From Brevibacillus agri (GTDB taxonomy: Bacteria > Bacillota > Bacilli > Brevibacillales > Brevibacillaceae), in assembly GCF_004117055.1 (NCBI RefSeq), contig NZ_CP026363.1:1155001-1219000 (forward strand): a DNA stretch of 64,000 nt. The letters run 5' to 3'. The notes beneath the pieces are model-generated. The model worked only from the letters and a program-made list of their open reading frames with translations, had not been told where the DNA came from and made no database searches. The position numbers were made by a program, and so were the translations under genes. Below, in pieces: positions 12,387-23,230 of the stretch. The stretch's first letter is position 1. Each line of letters starts with the position of its first letter.

Positions 12387-13601
12387 ATGAAAAAACAGAA
12401 ATCACTGTCAATTCTGGCTGCTACGGTAGCACTGGGGACATTGCTTGCAGGTTGCGGCGGCGGTCAATCCAGCGCCCCACAATCGAACAGCGGAGGCGGA
12501 AGCACCAGTGGCGGCGGAGCAGGGGAGAAGCTGGTTATCGCCGTAGTCGGTCCGATGTCCGGCCAATATTCCGATTATGGAAGCACAGCCAAAGCAGGTG
12601 CGGAATACGCCCTGAAGGAAAAGCAGGAGGCGTTCAAGGCGCTCGGCTTTGACGTACAGCTTTCCGCACAAGACGACCAGGCTGACCCGAAACAAGGGGT
12701 AGCCGTCGCCCAAATGTTGATTTCCAACCCTGATGTGGTAGGTGTCGTCGGCCACGCAACAACTGGTGCCTCGATTACTGCCGCTGCCCAATACGATCAA
12801 GAAAAGCTCGTGATGGTATCTCCATCCGCAACAGGTTCTGACCTGACTGAGCAAGGCAAAAAGATCGTACACCGCATCTGTGCGCGTGATGACCAGCAAG
12901 GCTCCAAGGCAGCCATCTACGCGAAAAACCAGCTCGGTGTAAAATCGGCGTTCATCATGCACGACAAGGCTGCTTACGGCCAAGGTCTTGCGGAAGAAGT
13001 GAAAAAGCAGTTTGAAGCAGACGGCGTGCAAATCGTCGGCTTCGAAGGCGTAACCGCAGGCGAGAAAGATTACAGCGCGGTCATCAACCAGATCGTGTCG
13101 AAAAATCCGGAAATGATCTACTTCGGCGGCTACTACTCCGATGCTGGTATCATCGTCAAGCAGGCGCGCGAAAAAGGCTTCAAAGGCATCTTCATGGGTG
13201 GAGACGGCTACGACTCCGCTGACCTGGTGAAAATCGCCGGCGCTGAAAATGCGAACAACGTCGTCTTCACCTCGACTGTCGGTGACGTAGGCGCTACAGA
13301 AGAAGGCAAGAAATGGATCGAAGACTTCGAAAAATCGACTGGCAACAAAGTGGGGATCTTCACATCTTTCGGTTATGATTCCATGGGCGTAATGCTCAAC
13401 GGTCTGGAAGAAGCGATCAAAGCGAACGGCGGCAAAAAGCCAACCCGTGAGCAAGTGCTGGAAGCCGTGCACAAAACAAAAGACTACAAAGGCAAATTCG
13501 TAAACGTGACCTTCAACGACAAAGGCGACAACGAGTTCGCGTCCGTCTACGTGTACAAATACGAAGACGGGAAAAAAGTTTACATCGGCGAAGCGAAGTA
13601 A
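12387..13601 (+). CDS. branched-chain amino-acid-type ABC substrate-binding lipoprotein
   Basis: 404 residues. A lipoprotein signal peptide ends in the lipobox LLAGCGGG, and a Gly/Ser-rich linker follows. The rest is a type I periplasmic-binding fold of the LivJ family (VIAVVGPMSGQYSDYG, VVGHATTGASITAAA, GIFMGGDGYDSADLVK). It would catch leucine, isoleucine, valine or a related compound outside the membrane. No permease or ATPase genes are next to it, so it must work with a transporter encoded elsewhere, or act as a sensor. AGAGGGGG precedes the ATG. Confidence 0.9.
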   Translation: MKKQKSLSILAATVALGTLLAGCGGGQSSAPQSNSGGGSTSGGGAGEKLVIAVVGPMSGQYSDYGSTAKAGAEYALKEKQEAFKALGFDVQLSAQDDQADPKQGVAVAQMLISNPDVVGVVGHATTGASITAAAQYDQEKLVMVSPSATGSDLTEQGKKIVHRICARDDQQGSKAAIYAKNQLGVKSAFIMHDKAAYGQGLAEEVKKQFEADGVQIVGFEGVTAGEKDYSAVINQIVSKNPEMIYFGGYYSDAGIIVKQAREKGFKGIFMGGDGYDSADLVKIAGAENANNVVFTSTVGDVGATEEGKKWIEDFEKSTGNKVGIFTSFGYDSMGVMLNGLEEAIKANGGKKPTREQVLEAVHKTKDYKGKFVNVTFNDKGDNEFASVYVYKYEDGKKVYIGEAK

Positions 13602-13673
13602 TCGGTCGGTAGGAACGAGCCGTTTGGGACATACTACGTTTGGCACGAAGACCAGCTAGAAGGAGGCATTCGC

Positions 13674-13793
13674 ATGTCAAACAATCGCAATACGAAAAAC
13701 GGCGGCAATCAAGGGCACAGCAGCAAGACCCAGGATACCCAGAAGCAAAAGTCCGAACGAGATCGCAACCTGAACAAGCAAGACCCGCAATAA
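13674..13793 (+). CDS. 39-residue hydrophilic protein, possibly spore-associated
   Basis: Very polar, rich in Asn, Gln, Lys and Ser (starts MSNNRNTKNGGNQGHSSKTQ), with no hydrophobic core. The composition recalls small spore proteins such as SspP/CotL, but no specific family can be assigned. AAGGAGG stands 6 bp before the ATG, and a strong terminator follows 10 bp after the stop, so it is a real transcription unit. Confidence 0.6.
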   Translation: MSNNRNTKNGGNQGHSSKTQDTQKQKSERDRNLNKQDPQ

Positions 13794-13803
13794 GCGAAAA
13801 GCA

Positions 13804-13847
13804 AAAAGCCCACCCAAGCGAGCTTGACGCTCCTGGGTGGGCTTTTG
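13804..13847 (+). terminator. bidirectional terminator
   Basis: Stem AAAGCCCACCCA/TGGGTGGGCTTT with A and T runs on the two sides. It serves the converging 39-residue gene and the minus-strand DUF4023 gene. Confidence 0.88.
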
Positions 13848-13852
13848 CGATC

Positions 13853-13990
13853 TTACCAGATTCCTTGCTTGCTCGGCAGCCGTTTTTCCGGGTGGCCGTA
13901 GCCTTGGTGCTTGCGGCTTCTCAGATTTTTCGCCTGCGATTCGCGAATTTTGGCGACGAACTCGCTCGTGCTCATTTTGGTAAAGTCCAT
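13853..13990 (-). CDS. DUF4023-type small protein
   Basis: 45 residues: MDFTKMSTSEFVAKIRESQA followed by KNLRSRKHQGYGHPEKRLPSKQ. This matches the DUF4023 pattern of Bacillales (FVEKLHxxQxK...NKxxxGxGxPxxKLPNKQ). The function is unknown; the family is found in spore formers. GGAGGTG lies 4-5 bp before the ATG. It is 41 bp downstream of the histidine kinase gene and on the same strand. Confidence 0.75.
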   Translation of the reverse strand: MDFTKMSTSEFVAKIRESQAKNLRSRKHQGYGHPEKRLPSKQGIW

Positions 13991-14031
13991 AGGGCACCTC
14001 CATCTTCCACGCTGTTTGGCTTGACGCCTTT

Positions 14032-15906
14032 TTAGGATGGCCCTTTTTGCTCGTGCGCAATCGGGAGCGTAATTTTTACAGTCGTGCCCTCATTGCGTTT
14101 GCTGGCGATTTCCAGGTGGCCTCCGTGGTCTTTGATGATTTTGCTGCTAATCATCAGGCCCAGGCCGGTTCCGTTTTCCTTTGTAGTGAAAAAAGGATCG
14201 CCCAGCTTCGGAATCAGCTCTTCCGGTATTCCGCAGCCGTTGTCCGCGATCGTAATCAGTACCTCCTGATCGGCCTTTGCGCTGGTGGCTAGCATGATCT
14301 CGCCGTGTCCGTCAATCGCTTCGAGCGCATTTTTGACGATGTTGATAAACACTTGCTTCAACTGGTTTTCTTCGCCGGAAATAACGGGGGCATACTCAAA
14401 AGACGTGTGAATCGGAATGTTTTTCAGGTTCGATTCCGATGCCAGCAAGGTCAAGACGTTTTCCAGCAAGGAGACGAGGGAAAGCGACTTGATCTGGACG
14501 TTGTGCGGCTTGGAAAGCACGAGCAGCTCGCTGACGATGAAGTTGATCCGGTCCAGCTCCGAGAGCATGATGTCCGCGTACATTTGTTGCTCGCTCAGCG
14601 TCGGCTTCAAAAGCTGGATAAAGCCTTTCAGCGAAGTGAGCGGATTGCGAATCTCGTGCGCGATGCCCGCGGCCAGCTCGCCGATCACCGAGAGCTTCTC
14701 GGCCTGGCGGAGCAGCAGCTCGTTGTTGCGGCGCTCAGTAATGTCGCGGGACACGATGATAAAGCCGTCGCACTCGCCGCAGTCGGTCAAAATCGGCGCG
14801 CCTTTTGCCTCCAGAACGATCCAGTCGCCATGCGCGCTCCGGTAGCGAAATTCGCAGGTGCGAGGCTCCAGCGTCCGGACCAGATCGTGAAATTGCTCGC
14901 GGACACGCTCGACGTCTTCCGGGTGAACGCATTGGAAGCACATTGGCCCGGCGTGCTGGCTCGTCCCTGTGACCCGCTCATAGGAAGGCGAGAGGTGCAC
15001 GATCTCGCCATGCTTGTCGGTAATCAAAATCAAATCGTCGGTATGCTCGGCAATGATTTTGCTTTCCTTTTTGATGCGGGACAAAGCCGCCTCGGAAACT
15101 TTGCGTTCCGTGACGTTGCGGGACACAAACATGATGTTTTTGACGGTCCCGTCTTCCTGGACCATGGGAATGCCGCGCGTCTCGAAGGAGATCCACGCGC
15201 CGTTTTTATGCCGGGAACGAAGCTCGAGGAAGACGGGCTGTTTGGTTTGGAAAATTTCCCGCTGTTTGGCCAGGAGCAGAGGGAAGTCTTCGGGATGAGT
15301 GATTTCCAGGCTGCCCGGAGAGACGAGCTCGGCAGGCGAGTAGCCGAGCTGCTGCTCGATGGATGGAGAGACGTATATCCGCTGCAGCGTCTCGTCGAAA
15401 ATCGTCACAAGGTCCTGGGTATGGTCAATCAACAGCCGATACTTGGTTTCGGTCTGGCGCAGCGCTTTTTCGATCCGCTTGCGGTCGGAGATATCGCGCG
15501 TGACGCAGGAGGCCGCGATAATGGTGCCATTTTCGTCCCGGATGGGGGTTGCGGACAGCGTAACTTCTACGAGTGTCCCGTCTTTGCGCTTTCGCACCGT
15601 CTCGTAGTTGGTCAAATGAACGCCCATGCTCCTGACGGCGTCAAACAGTTGTCTCGTTTCGTTGACGAGCTCGTCCGGGATAAAACAGTACGGAGAAGCG
15701 TCAAGCTCCTCCAGCGACCACCCGTAATATTGCTCAAACGCTTGATTGACCAGCACGATGCGGTTGTCCATGTTGCTGATGGAGATGGCATCTGTCGTAT
15801 AGTGAAAAAACGCTTTCAAAATCTGGTCGGGAAAGAGGAGACTCGTCATCTGGCGCGGAACATGCTTCTTTTTCCACGTAAACGTGGGCTTTAGCTGATC
15901 TGTCAT
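14032..15906 (-). CDS. PAS-domain sensor histidine kinase (sporulation-kinase-like)
   Basis: 624 residues, soluble, with no membrane segments. Three PAS domains are readable in order: roughly 30-145 (TTDAISISNMDNRIVLVNQAF), 155-275 (HTQDLVTIFDETLQRIYVSP) and 285-400 (HTDDLILITDKHGEIVHLSP). The dimerisation/phosphoacceptor domain carries the His in AAGIAHEIRNPLTSLKGF, and the ATPase domain has the N box (INIVKNALEAI), G1 (DNGCGIPEELI) and G2 (GTGLGL) motifs. No response regulator gene is adjacent, as for KinA/KinE-type kinases that feed the Spo0 phosphorelay. The start at 15906 (MTDQLKP) has a modest GGCAGGA ribosome-binding site; a frame extends further upstream. Confidence 0.9.
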   Translation of the reverse strand: MTDQLKPTFTWKKKHVPRQMTSLLFPDQILKAFFHYTTDAISISNMDNRIVLVNQAFEQYYGWSLEELDASPYCFIPDELVNETRQLFDAVRSMGVHLTNYETVRKRKDGTLVEVTLSATPIRDENGTIIAASCVTRDISDRKRIEKALRQTETKYRLLIDHTQDLVTIFDETLQRIYVSPSIEQQLGYSPAELVSPGSLEITHPEDFPLLLAKQREIFQTKQPVFLELRSRHKNGAWISFETRGIPMVQEDGTVKNIMFVSRNVTERKVSEAALSRIKKESKIIAEHTDDLILITDKHGEIVHLSPSYERVTGTSQHAGPMCFQCVHPEDVERVREQFHDLVRTLEPRTCEFRYRSAHGDWIVLEAKGAPILTDCGECDGFIIVSRDITERRNNELLLRQAEKLSVIGELAAGIAHEIRNPLTSLKGFIQLLKPTLSEQQMYADIMLSELDRINFIVSELLVLSKPHNVQIKSLSLVSLLENVLTLLASESNLKNIPIHTSFEYAPVISGEENQLKQVFINIVKNALEAIDGHGEIMLATSAKADQEVLITIADNGCGIPEELIPKLGDPFFTTKENGTGLGLMISSKIIKDHGGHLEIASKRNEGTTVKITLPIAHEQKGPS

Positions 15907-16044
15907 AAATATCCTGCCTTGCGGTTCAATTATTTGGATAGTCGTGTCGAGATAGTATTCGTGTTGTTGACGGTGTTTTCCTATCGCCAAAATTAGAATA
16001 TAGTGGGATTGGCTGGTAATTTATCGTTGGTAAACGGTTGAAGG

Positions 16045-16074
16045 TTCAAAAGCGCCGAAAAAATAGGCTATAAT
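16045..16074 (+). promoter_or_regulatory. promoter of the YtzI-like gene
   Basis: TTCAAA, 18-bp spacer, perfect TATAAT, 32 bp before the start at 16106. Confidence 0.5.
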
Positions 16075-16105
16075 GTAGGGAGCAAAAACTGGCGGGGGTG
16101 TATGC

Positions 16106-16258
16106 ATGAGCACGGGGTTTATCATCGTTCTTGTCCTGACGTTTGTTCTTATCATCGGGGCCACGATTTTGGTTACGAATAAAGCTTATTCCCGGAAACC
16201 GGAGCAGATTGATCCGCTGCCGGGGAAAGACGCGGCGAGCAAAGAGCTGGATCAGTAG
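16106..16258 (+). CDS. YtzI-like single-pass membrane protein
   Basis: 50 residues. One hydrophobic helix (FIIVLVLTFVLIIGATILVT) is followed by NKAYSRKPEQIDPLPG, the signature of the YtzI family of small Bacillales membrane proteins (helix, then KAYS, then IDPLP). Function unknown. GCGGGGGTG precedes the ATG. A strong terminator follows 13 bp after the stop. Confidence 0.75.
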   Translation: MSTGFIIVLVLTFVLIIGATILVTNKAYSRKPEQIDPLPGKDAASKELDQ

Positions 16259-16271
16259 AGCGGAAAAAATC

Positions 16272-16308
16272 AAGCCTGCGGCGAGGATGGCGCTGCGCAG
16301 GCTTTTTT
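16272..16308 (+). terminator. terminator after the YtzI-like gene
   Basis: Stem AAGCCTGCG/CGCAGGCTT followed by TTTT. Confidence 0.88.
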
Positions 16309-16334
16309 GGCGCGAAAAACAGGGCTGTAAACAG

Positions 16335-16364
16335 AAAAAAGACTGGAATGCATCCAGTCTTTTT
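16335..16364 (-). terminator. terminator of tRNA-Arg
   Basis: Perfect stem AAAAAGACTGG/CCAGTCTTTTT just downstream of the tRNA on the minus strand; T runs on both strands. Confidence 0.88.
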
Positions 16365-16368
16365 CGTA

Positions 16369-16443
16369 TGGTACGCCTGAAGGGAATCGAACCCCCGCAC
16401 ATGGTTCCGGAGACCATTGCTCTATCCACTGAGCTACAGGCGT
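16369..16443 (-). tRNA. tRNA-Arg (CCG)
   Basis: Read on the minus strand: acceptor ACGCCTG/CAGGCGT, D-arm GCTCAGTGGATAGAGC, anticodon stem ATGGT/ACCAT with loop CTCCGGA (anticodon CCG, reads CGG), T-arm GGGGGTTCGATTCCC and encoded CCA. A single isolated tRNA gene. Confidence 0.96.
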
Positions 16444-16665
16444 GCAATATAATGGTTGACACTAATTAATTATAAGTCATCCACGGGGAAAAATGCAAAC
16501 GAAAAACGAGATTTTGTGTGATTTTTTTTCATGAGTGTGAACAGGAAGCAATCTCAATTTTTTGTGTACGCTCTTCAAAAATTGGCAGGAAAATTGCAAG
16601 AGAGAACGAATATAATGAAAATTAAAGAGACATTCGCAAGAAGCAGTGGGAAGGGGGCGAGCTTC

Positions 16666-18039
16666 ATGAACATGGGATTGGGTTTGTATCAGGAACAGAC
16701 GCTGAAACTTGTGATGACGCCGGAGTTGCGTCAGGCCATTACTATATTGCAATACTCTGCTGTTGATCTGATCTCCTATTTGCAGGATCAGGCCAACGAA
16801 AATCCTGTATTTGACCTGGAAGTGGCAGCGGAAGTGGCTACGGCAAAAGCAGAAAAGCCGGCGCCGGAAATCGACTGGAAGGAAATCGTCGGAAACCGCG
16901 CGACAGGCGATTATTCTCCGGCAAAAAATGAAAGCACTTACAACCCGCTGGATTACGTGCAGCAAGGCAACGAAAACTTGTATGAGCATCTGGAGCGGCA
17001 GCTTGGCTATGTAAAAGGCTTCTCGCCTCTGCAAAAGCGAATCGCACTGTTTTTGATCGGAAATTTGGACGAAAAAGGCTATCTGGAAATTACGCTGGAG
17101 GAAGCGAGCCGCAATCTCGGGGTAGACGTGCCGGAGATTGAGGATGTGCTGTCGGTGTTGCAGCATTTTGATCCGGTAGGCGTGGCGGCGCGTAGTCTGG
17201 AGGAATGTTTGCTCTTGCAGTTGGAGCACCTGGCCCTCGACGACGAAAAGATCGTCCTGGTCGTGCGCAACCATCTGCAAGACCTCGCCGACAACCGCTA
17301 CCAGCGCATTGCCGACAAAGTGGGCTGCACGCCGCAGGAAGTGCAGACGATGGCGGATTTGGTCCGCACGCTGAATCCAAGGCCCGGCGCCCAGTTTTCC
17401 CAGGCGGAGACGAGATACGTCATCCCGGACGTGACGGTGGAAAAGGTCGGGAGCGAGTACGTCGTGCTCGTCAACGATGTGGCGGCGCCGCGTTTGAAAA
17501 TCAACAGCTTTTATGAGAAAATGCTTAGTCAGCAAAAAAGCCAGGAAGAGGCGAAGCAGTTTATCCACGACAAGCTTAACGCTGCGATGTGGCTGGCGAA
17601 AAGCCTGGAACAGCGCCGTCTGACGCTGATGCGCGTCACCCAGGCGATCGTGGACATGCAGCGCGACTTTTTCGACCGCGGCATCCATTACTTGAAGCCG
17701 ATGACGCAAAAGGAGATCGCCGAGCGGGTCGGCTTGCACGAATCGACGATCAGCCGTGCGACCAGCAACAAATACGTGCAGACTCCGCGGGGCATTTTTG
17801 AGCTGAAATACTTCTTTACTTCCGCCCTCACCACTTCCAGCGGGTCTGCGACATCCTCGGAGAGCGTCAAACGCAGAATCAAGGCGTTGATTGAGCAGGA
17901 GGATCGCAAGGCGCCGCTGTCTGACCAGAAGCTGGGGGAAATGCTGCTTGCGGAAGGAATCGAAATTTCTCGCCGCACGGTCGCCAAGTACCGCGAAGAA
18001 ATGCTGATCCCGTCCTCTGCAAAACGAAAGAGGTTTTAA
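16666..18039 (+). CDS. sigL: RNA polymerase sigma-54 factor
   Basis: 457 residues. The N-terminal activator-interaction region is Gln/Leu-rich (LYQEQTLKLVMTPELRQAI), followed by the core-binding domain, a helix-turn-helix (TQKEIAERVGLHESTISRATS) and the RpoN box near the end (SRRTVAKYREEM). It directs transcription from -24/-12 promoters with enhancer-binding activators. The ATG at 16666 fits the family start and has AAGGGGG upstream; the longer frame from 16531 adds an unrelated 45 residues. It lies upstream of cggR, as in B. subtilis. Confidence 0.96.
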   Translation: MNMGLGLYQEQTLKLVMTPELRQAITILQYSAVDLISYLQDQANENPVFDLEVAAEVATAKAEKPAPEIDWKEIVGNRATGDYSPAKNESTYNPLDYVQQGNENLYEHLERQLGYVKGFSPLQKRIALFLIGNLDEKGYLEITLEEASRNLGVDVPEIEDVLSVLQHFDPVGVAARSLEECLLLQLEHLALDDEKIVLVVRNHLQDLADNRYQRIADKVGCTPQEVQTMADLVRTLNPRPGAQFSQAETRYVIPDVTVEKVGSEYVVLVNDVAAPRLKINSFYEKMLSQQKSQEEAKQFIHDKLNAAMWLAKSLEQRRLTLMRVTQAIVDMQRDFFDRGIHYLKPMTQKEIAERVGLHESTISRATSNKYVQTPRGIFELKYFFTSALTTSSGSATSSESVKRRIKALIEQEDRKAPLSDQKLGEMLLAEGIEISRRTVAKYREEMLIPSSAKRKRF

Positions 18040-18045
18040 ACGACA

Positions 18046-18318
18046 ATGAACAACAAGCAGCTTGAGGTCGTCCTGTACGGACGGAAAAAATGCCATTTGT
18101 GCGACGATGTGGAGCTTGCCATCCGCAGTCTGGCGGAAGAGTTTCCGTTGCAACTGCACATCGTGGACATTGAGAGCGACGCACAGCTTCACGAAGAAAT
18201 GATGCTGGTGATTCCGGTAGTGGCGATCGACGGAGAAGTAGTGTTCCGTTCGATTACGCATGTAGTGACGATCGAGGAGCTGCGGGCTGAGTTTCGGAAG
18301 CGCCAGTTGACCAGTTGA
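18046..18318 (+). CDS. glutaredoxin-like protein (DUF836)
   Basis: 90 residues with a thioredoxin fold. The redox motif CHLC lies at about 16-19 (LYGRKKCHLCDDVE) and the cis-Pro loop is IPVVAIDG. It probably reduces or glutathionylates/bacillithiolates a protein partner; the substrate is unknown. It begins 6 bp after the sigL stop, so it is presumably co-transcribed. A hairpin follows. Confidence 0.85.
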   Translation: MNNKQLEVVLYGRKKCHLCDDVELAIRSLAEEFPLQLHIVDIESDAQLHEEMMLVIPVVAIDGEVVFRSITHVVTIEELRAEFRKRQLTS

Positions 18319-18327
18319 ATGGAAGAA

Positions 18328-18363
18328 AAGCTCCCCCTGCCAAGATTGGGCTAGGGGGAGCTT
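18328..18363 (+). terminator. hairpin after the glutaredoxin gene, likely terminator
   Basis: Stem AAGCTCCCCCT/AGGGGGAGCTT; the T run is displaced (GCATGTTTTT), so termination may be incomplete. Confidence 0.65.
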
Positions 18364-18415
18364 GCATGTTTTTCGCCGATATGCTACATTCAAGGTGAAG
18401 CAAGTGATCTTTTTT

Positions 18416-18461
18416 TTGCACCAATCGGGACAAAAAATGTATATACAGGGACAAAAAACGT
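18416..18461 (+). promoter_or_regulatory. cggR-operon promoter and CggR operator
   Basis: Two direct repeats GGGACAAAAAAnGT start at 18427 and 18448, 21 bp apart (two helical turns). This is the layout of the B. subtilis CggR operator (CGGGACN6TGTC repeats). A promoter TTGCAC (18416-18421), 18-bp spacer, TATATA (18440-18445) overlaps it. CggR bound here blocks transcription; fructose-1,6-bisphosphate releases it in known systems. Confidence 0.88.
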
Positions 18462-18494
18462 CCCGATCAATTTTACAGCCAAGGATGTAAGCAC

Positions 18495-19520
18495 ATGCGA
18501 CGATTACTGGAACTGCAGCAAAAGCTGCTGCCTGATCTGACTCAGGTCTTGCGCGAGAGGTATATGCTGCTCCGGTCGATCTACCACTTGCAGCCGATCG
18601 GACGCAGAGGGCTTGCGCAAGCGATGAATACGACAGAGCGTATTTTGCGGGCGGAAGTCGAGCTGTTGAAGGAGACAGGGCTGTTGACGGTTACCGCCGC
18701 AGGGATGCACCTGAGCGGAGAGGGGCAGCAGGTGCTGGATGACATGGAGCCGCTCGTAGGCGAACTGTTTGGCCTTACAGACTTGGCAGAAGGTCTGCAA
18801 AAGAAGCTCGGCATCCCGGAAGTGATCGTGGTGCAGGGCGACGCAGACCAGTCGCCGTGGGTCAAGGATGAGCTGGGGCGCGTAGGAGCGAGAGTGCTGA
18901 AGCAGGTCGTTCAGGAGGGAGATATTGTCGCCGTGACAGGCGGCACCTCCATCGCAAGCGTAGCCAACCACTTGACGCCTTCCGCTTCGTTCAAAAATGT
19001 GCAGTTTGTGCCCGCACGCGGCGGCCTGGGCGAGAGAGTGGAGCTGCAAGCCAACTCGCTTGCCGCTGCCATGGCTGCAAAGACTGGCGCTACTTACCGG
19101 CTGCTTCACGTGCCGGATCGCCTGCATCCGGAAGCCTTGCAGACGCTGCTCAAGGAGCCGCAGGTGCAAGATGTGCTCTCGCTTTTGCGGGATACGCGCA
19201 TCGTGCTGCACGGCATCGGCGACGCCCTCGCAATGGCTCGCCGCCGCAATTATTCGGAAGAGGAGCTCGCTGATTTGGCAGAAGCCGGGGCGGTGTCTGA
19301 GTCCTTCGGCTACTACTTTAATGAAGCGGGCGAAATCGTCCACCGGATGCCGACGATCGGGCTGCAACTGGAGGAAGTGCACAAAGCTGAAACGGTACTC
19401 TCCATAGCGGGGGGCGAAAGCAAGGCAAAAGCGATTCTTTCCTTTGCCAAACAATCGTGTCAGAATGTACTCATTACGGATGAAGGGGCTGCAAGAGCCT
19501 TGTTGTCCGCACGATTGTAA
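18495..19520 (+). CDS. cggR: central glycolytic genes regulator CggR
   Basis: 341 residues of the SorC/DeoR family. The N-terminal winged helix (GRRGLAQAMNTTERILRAEVELLKETGLL) is followed by the sugar-phosphate-binding domain (VTGGTSIASVANHL, HGIGDALAMARRR). In B. subtilis it represses the gapA operon and senses fructose-1,6-bisphosphate. It is the first gene of the operon and has its own operator just upstream, so it autoregulates. AAGGATG precedes the ATG by about 5 bp. Confidence 0.96.
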   Translation: MRRLLELQQKLLPDLTQVLRERYMLLRSIYHLQPIGRRGLAQAMNTTERILRAEVELLKETGLLTVTAAGMHLSGEGQQVLDDMEPLVGELFGLTDLAEGLQKKLGIPEVIVVQGDADQSPWVKDELGRVGARVLKQVVQEGDIVAVTGGTSIASVANHLTPSASFKNVQFVPARGGLGERVELQANSLAAAMAAKTGATYRLLHVPDRLHPEALQTLLKEPQVQDVLSLLRDTRIVLHGIGDALAMARRRNYSEEELADLAEAGAVSESFGYYFNEAGEIVHRMPTIGLQLEEVHKAETVLSIAGGESKAKAILSFAKQSCQNVLITDEGAARALLSARL

Positions 19521-19538
19521 CGGAAGGAAGCTGATCGT

Positions 19539-21928
<2,390 letters not shown>

Positions 21929-21951
21929 CACGTAAAATAGAACTGTTGTGA

Positions 21952-21975
21952 AAAAGGGAGAGCAATCTCCCTTTT
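21952..21975 (+). other. GNRA-capped hairpin between gapA and pgk
   Basis: Perfect 10-bp stem AAAAGGGAGA/TCTCCCTTTT with a GCAA tetraloop. There is no further T run, so it may stabilise the gapA 3' end after processing or act as a partial terminator that lowers expression of pgk and later genes. Confidence 0.7.
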
Positions 21976-22024
21976 CCCATATGTTTTTTCCGAATAAAAA
22001 GCCAATGATTTGGGAGGATCGTTC

Positions 22025-23209
22025 ATGAACAAGAAATCTATCCGCGATGTTGAGCTGGCAGGCAAGCGCGTATTTTGCCGTGTCGACTTTAACGTGCCGA
22101 TGCAGGACGGGAAAATTACCGATGATACTCGCATTCGCGCTGCTGTGCCAACTATCCGTTTCCTGATGGAAAAAGGGGCCAAAGTAATTCTGGCAAGCCA
22201 TTTTGGCCGTCCGAAGGGGCAAGTAGTGGAAGAGATGCGTCTTACTCCTGTCGCTTCCCACCTGTCTTCGCTTTTGGACAAGGAAGTGCGCAAGCTGGAT
22301 GATTCCATAGGGGCAGACGTAGAAGCGGCAGTCGGGCGCATGGAAAACGGAGACGTGATCCTGCTCGAAAACGTGCGCTTCCATGCGGGAGAAGAAAAGA
22401 ACGATCCGGAACTGGCAAAACGCTTTGCGGCGCTGGCCGATCTGTTTGTCAATGACGCTTTTGGGGCAGCACACCGGGCACACGCTTCCACAGCGGGAAT
22501 TGCCCAATACATACCGGCTGTAGCGGGGCTGTTGATGGAAAAGGAAATTCGCTTCCTGGGCGGAGCCTTGTCCAAGCCAGAGCGTCCATTTACGGCAATC
22601 GTCGGCGGCGCAAAAGTAAAAGATAAAATTGCTGTGATTGAGAACTTGTTGACCAAGGTTGACCACTTGATTATCGGCGGCGGCATGGCAAATACATTCC
22701 TCAAGGCACAAGGCTATGGCATCGGCGCATCGCTGTGCGAGGATGACAAGCTCGATCTGGCTCGTAGCTTGATGGAGCAGGCAAAAGAGCGCGGCGTCGA
22801 GCTTTTGATGCCAGTCGACGTCGTTGTGGCAGACCGCTTTGCGGCTGACGCGGAGAAAAAAGTCGTTTCCATCGATGCGATTCCGGATGGCTGGATGGCG
22901 CTCGATATCGGGCCAAAAACAGTGGAACAATACCGTAGCGTGATTGTCGAGTCCAAAACGGTCGTTTGGAACGGACCGATGGGCGTGTTTGAAATGGACG
23001 CTTTTGCAGAAGGCACAATCGGCGTCGCCAAAGCGATGGAAGCGTGCGCGGGTACGACCATCATCGGCGGCGGAGACTCCGTGGCTGCGGTGGAAAAAGC
23101 GGGCGTAGCCGAGCAGATGACCCACATTTCTACAGGTGGCGGGGCGTCGCTGGAATTTATGGAAGGCAAGGAGCTGCCAGGCGTAGCTGTGCTGGCAGAT
23201 CACGAATAA
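22025..23209 (+). CDS. pgk: phosphoglycerate kinase
   Basis: 394 residues. It transfers phosphate from 1,3-bisphosphoglycerate to ADP. The N-terminal substrate-binding blocks RVDFNVP and [10 protein letters not shown] and the C-terminal nucleotide-binding [13 protein letters not shown]...[13 protein letters not shown] are present. The ATG at 22025 has GGGAGGATC 4-5 bp upstream; an in-frame non-ATG start at 22010 lies before this ribosome-binding site and is rejected. Confidence 0.97.
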   Translation: MNKKSIRDVELAGKRVFCRVDFNVPMQDGKITDDTRIRAAVPTIRFLMEKGAKVILASHFGRPKGQVVEEMRLTPVASHLSSLLDKEVRKLDDSIGADVEAAVGRMENGDVILLENVRFHAGEEKNDPELAKRFAALADLFVNDAFGAAHRAHASTAGIAQYIPAVAGLLMEKEIRFLGGALSKPERPFTAIVGGAKVKDKIAVIENLLTKVDHLIIGGGMANTFLKAQGYGIGASLCEDDKLDLARSLMEQAKERGVELLMPVDVVVADRFAADAEKKVVSIDAIPDGWMALDIGPKTVEQYRSVIVESKTVVWNGPMGVFEMDAFAEGTIGVAKAMEACAGTTIIGGGDSVAAVEKAGVAEQMTHISTGGGASLEFMEGKELPGVAVLADHE

Positions 23210-23230
23210 GAGCGAAGCGGGGGAGTTTGC

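Noticed and set aside
14305-15894. A 529-residue plus-strand frame opposite the PAS histidine kinase
   Set aside because: Antisense shadow; the minus-strand frame has complete kinase motifs.
16477-18393. A 638-residue minus-strand frame opposite sigL and the glutaredoxin gene
   Set aside because: Antisense shadow without start signal; sigL motifs on the plus strand are complete.
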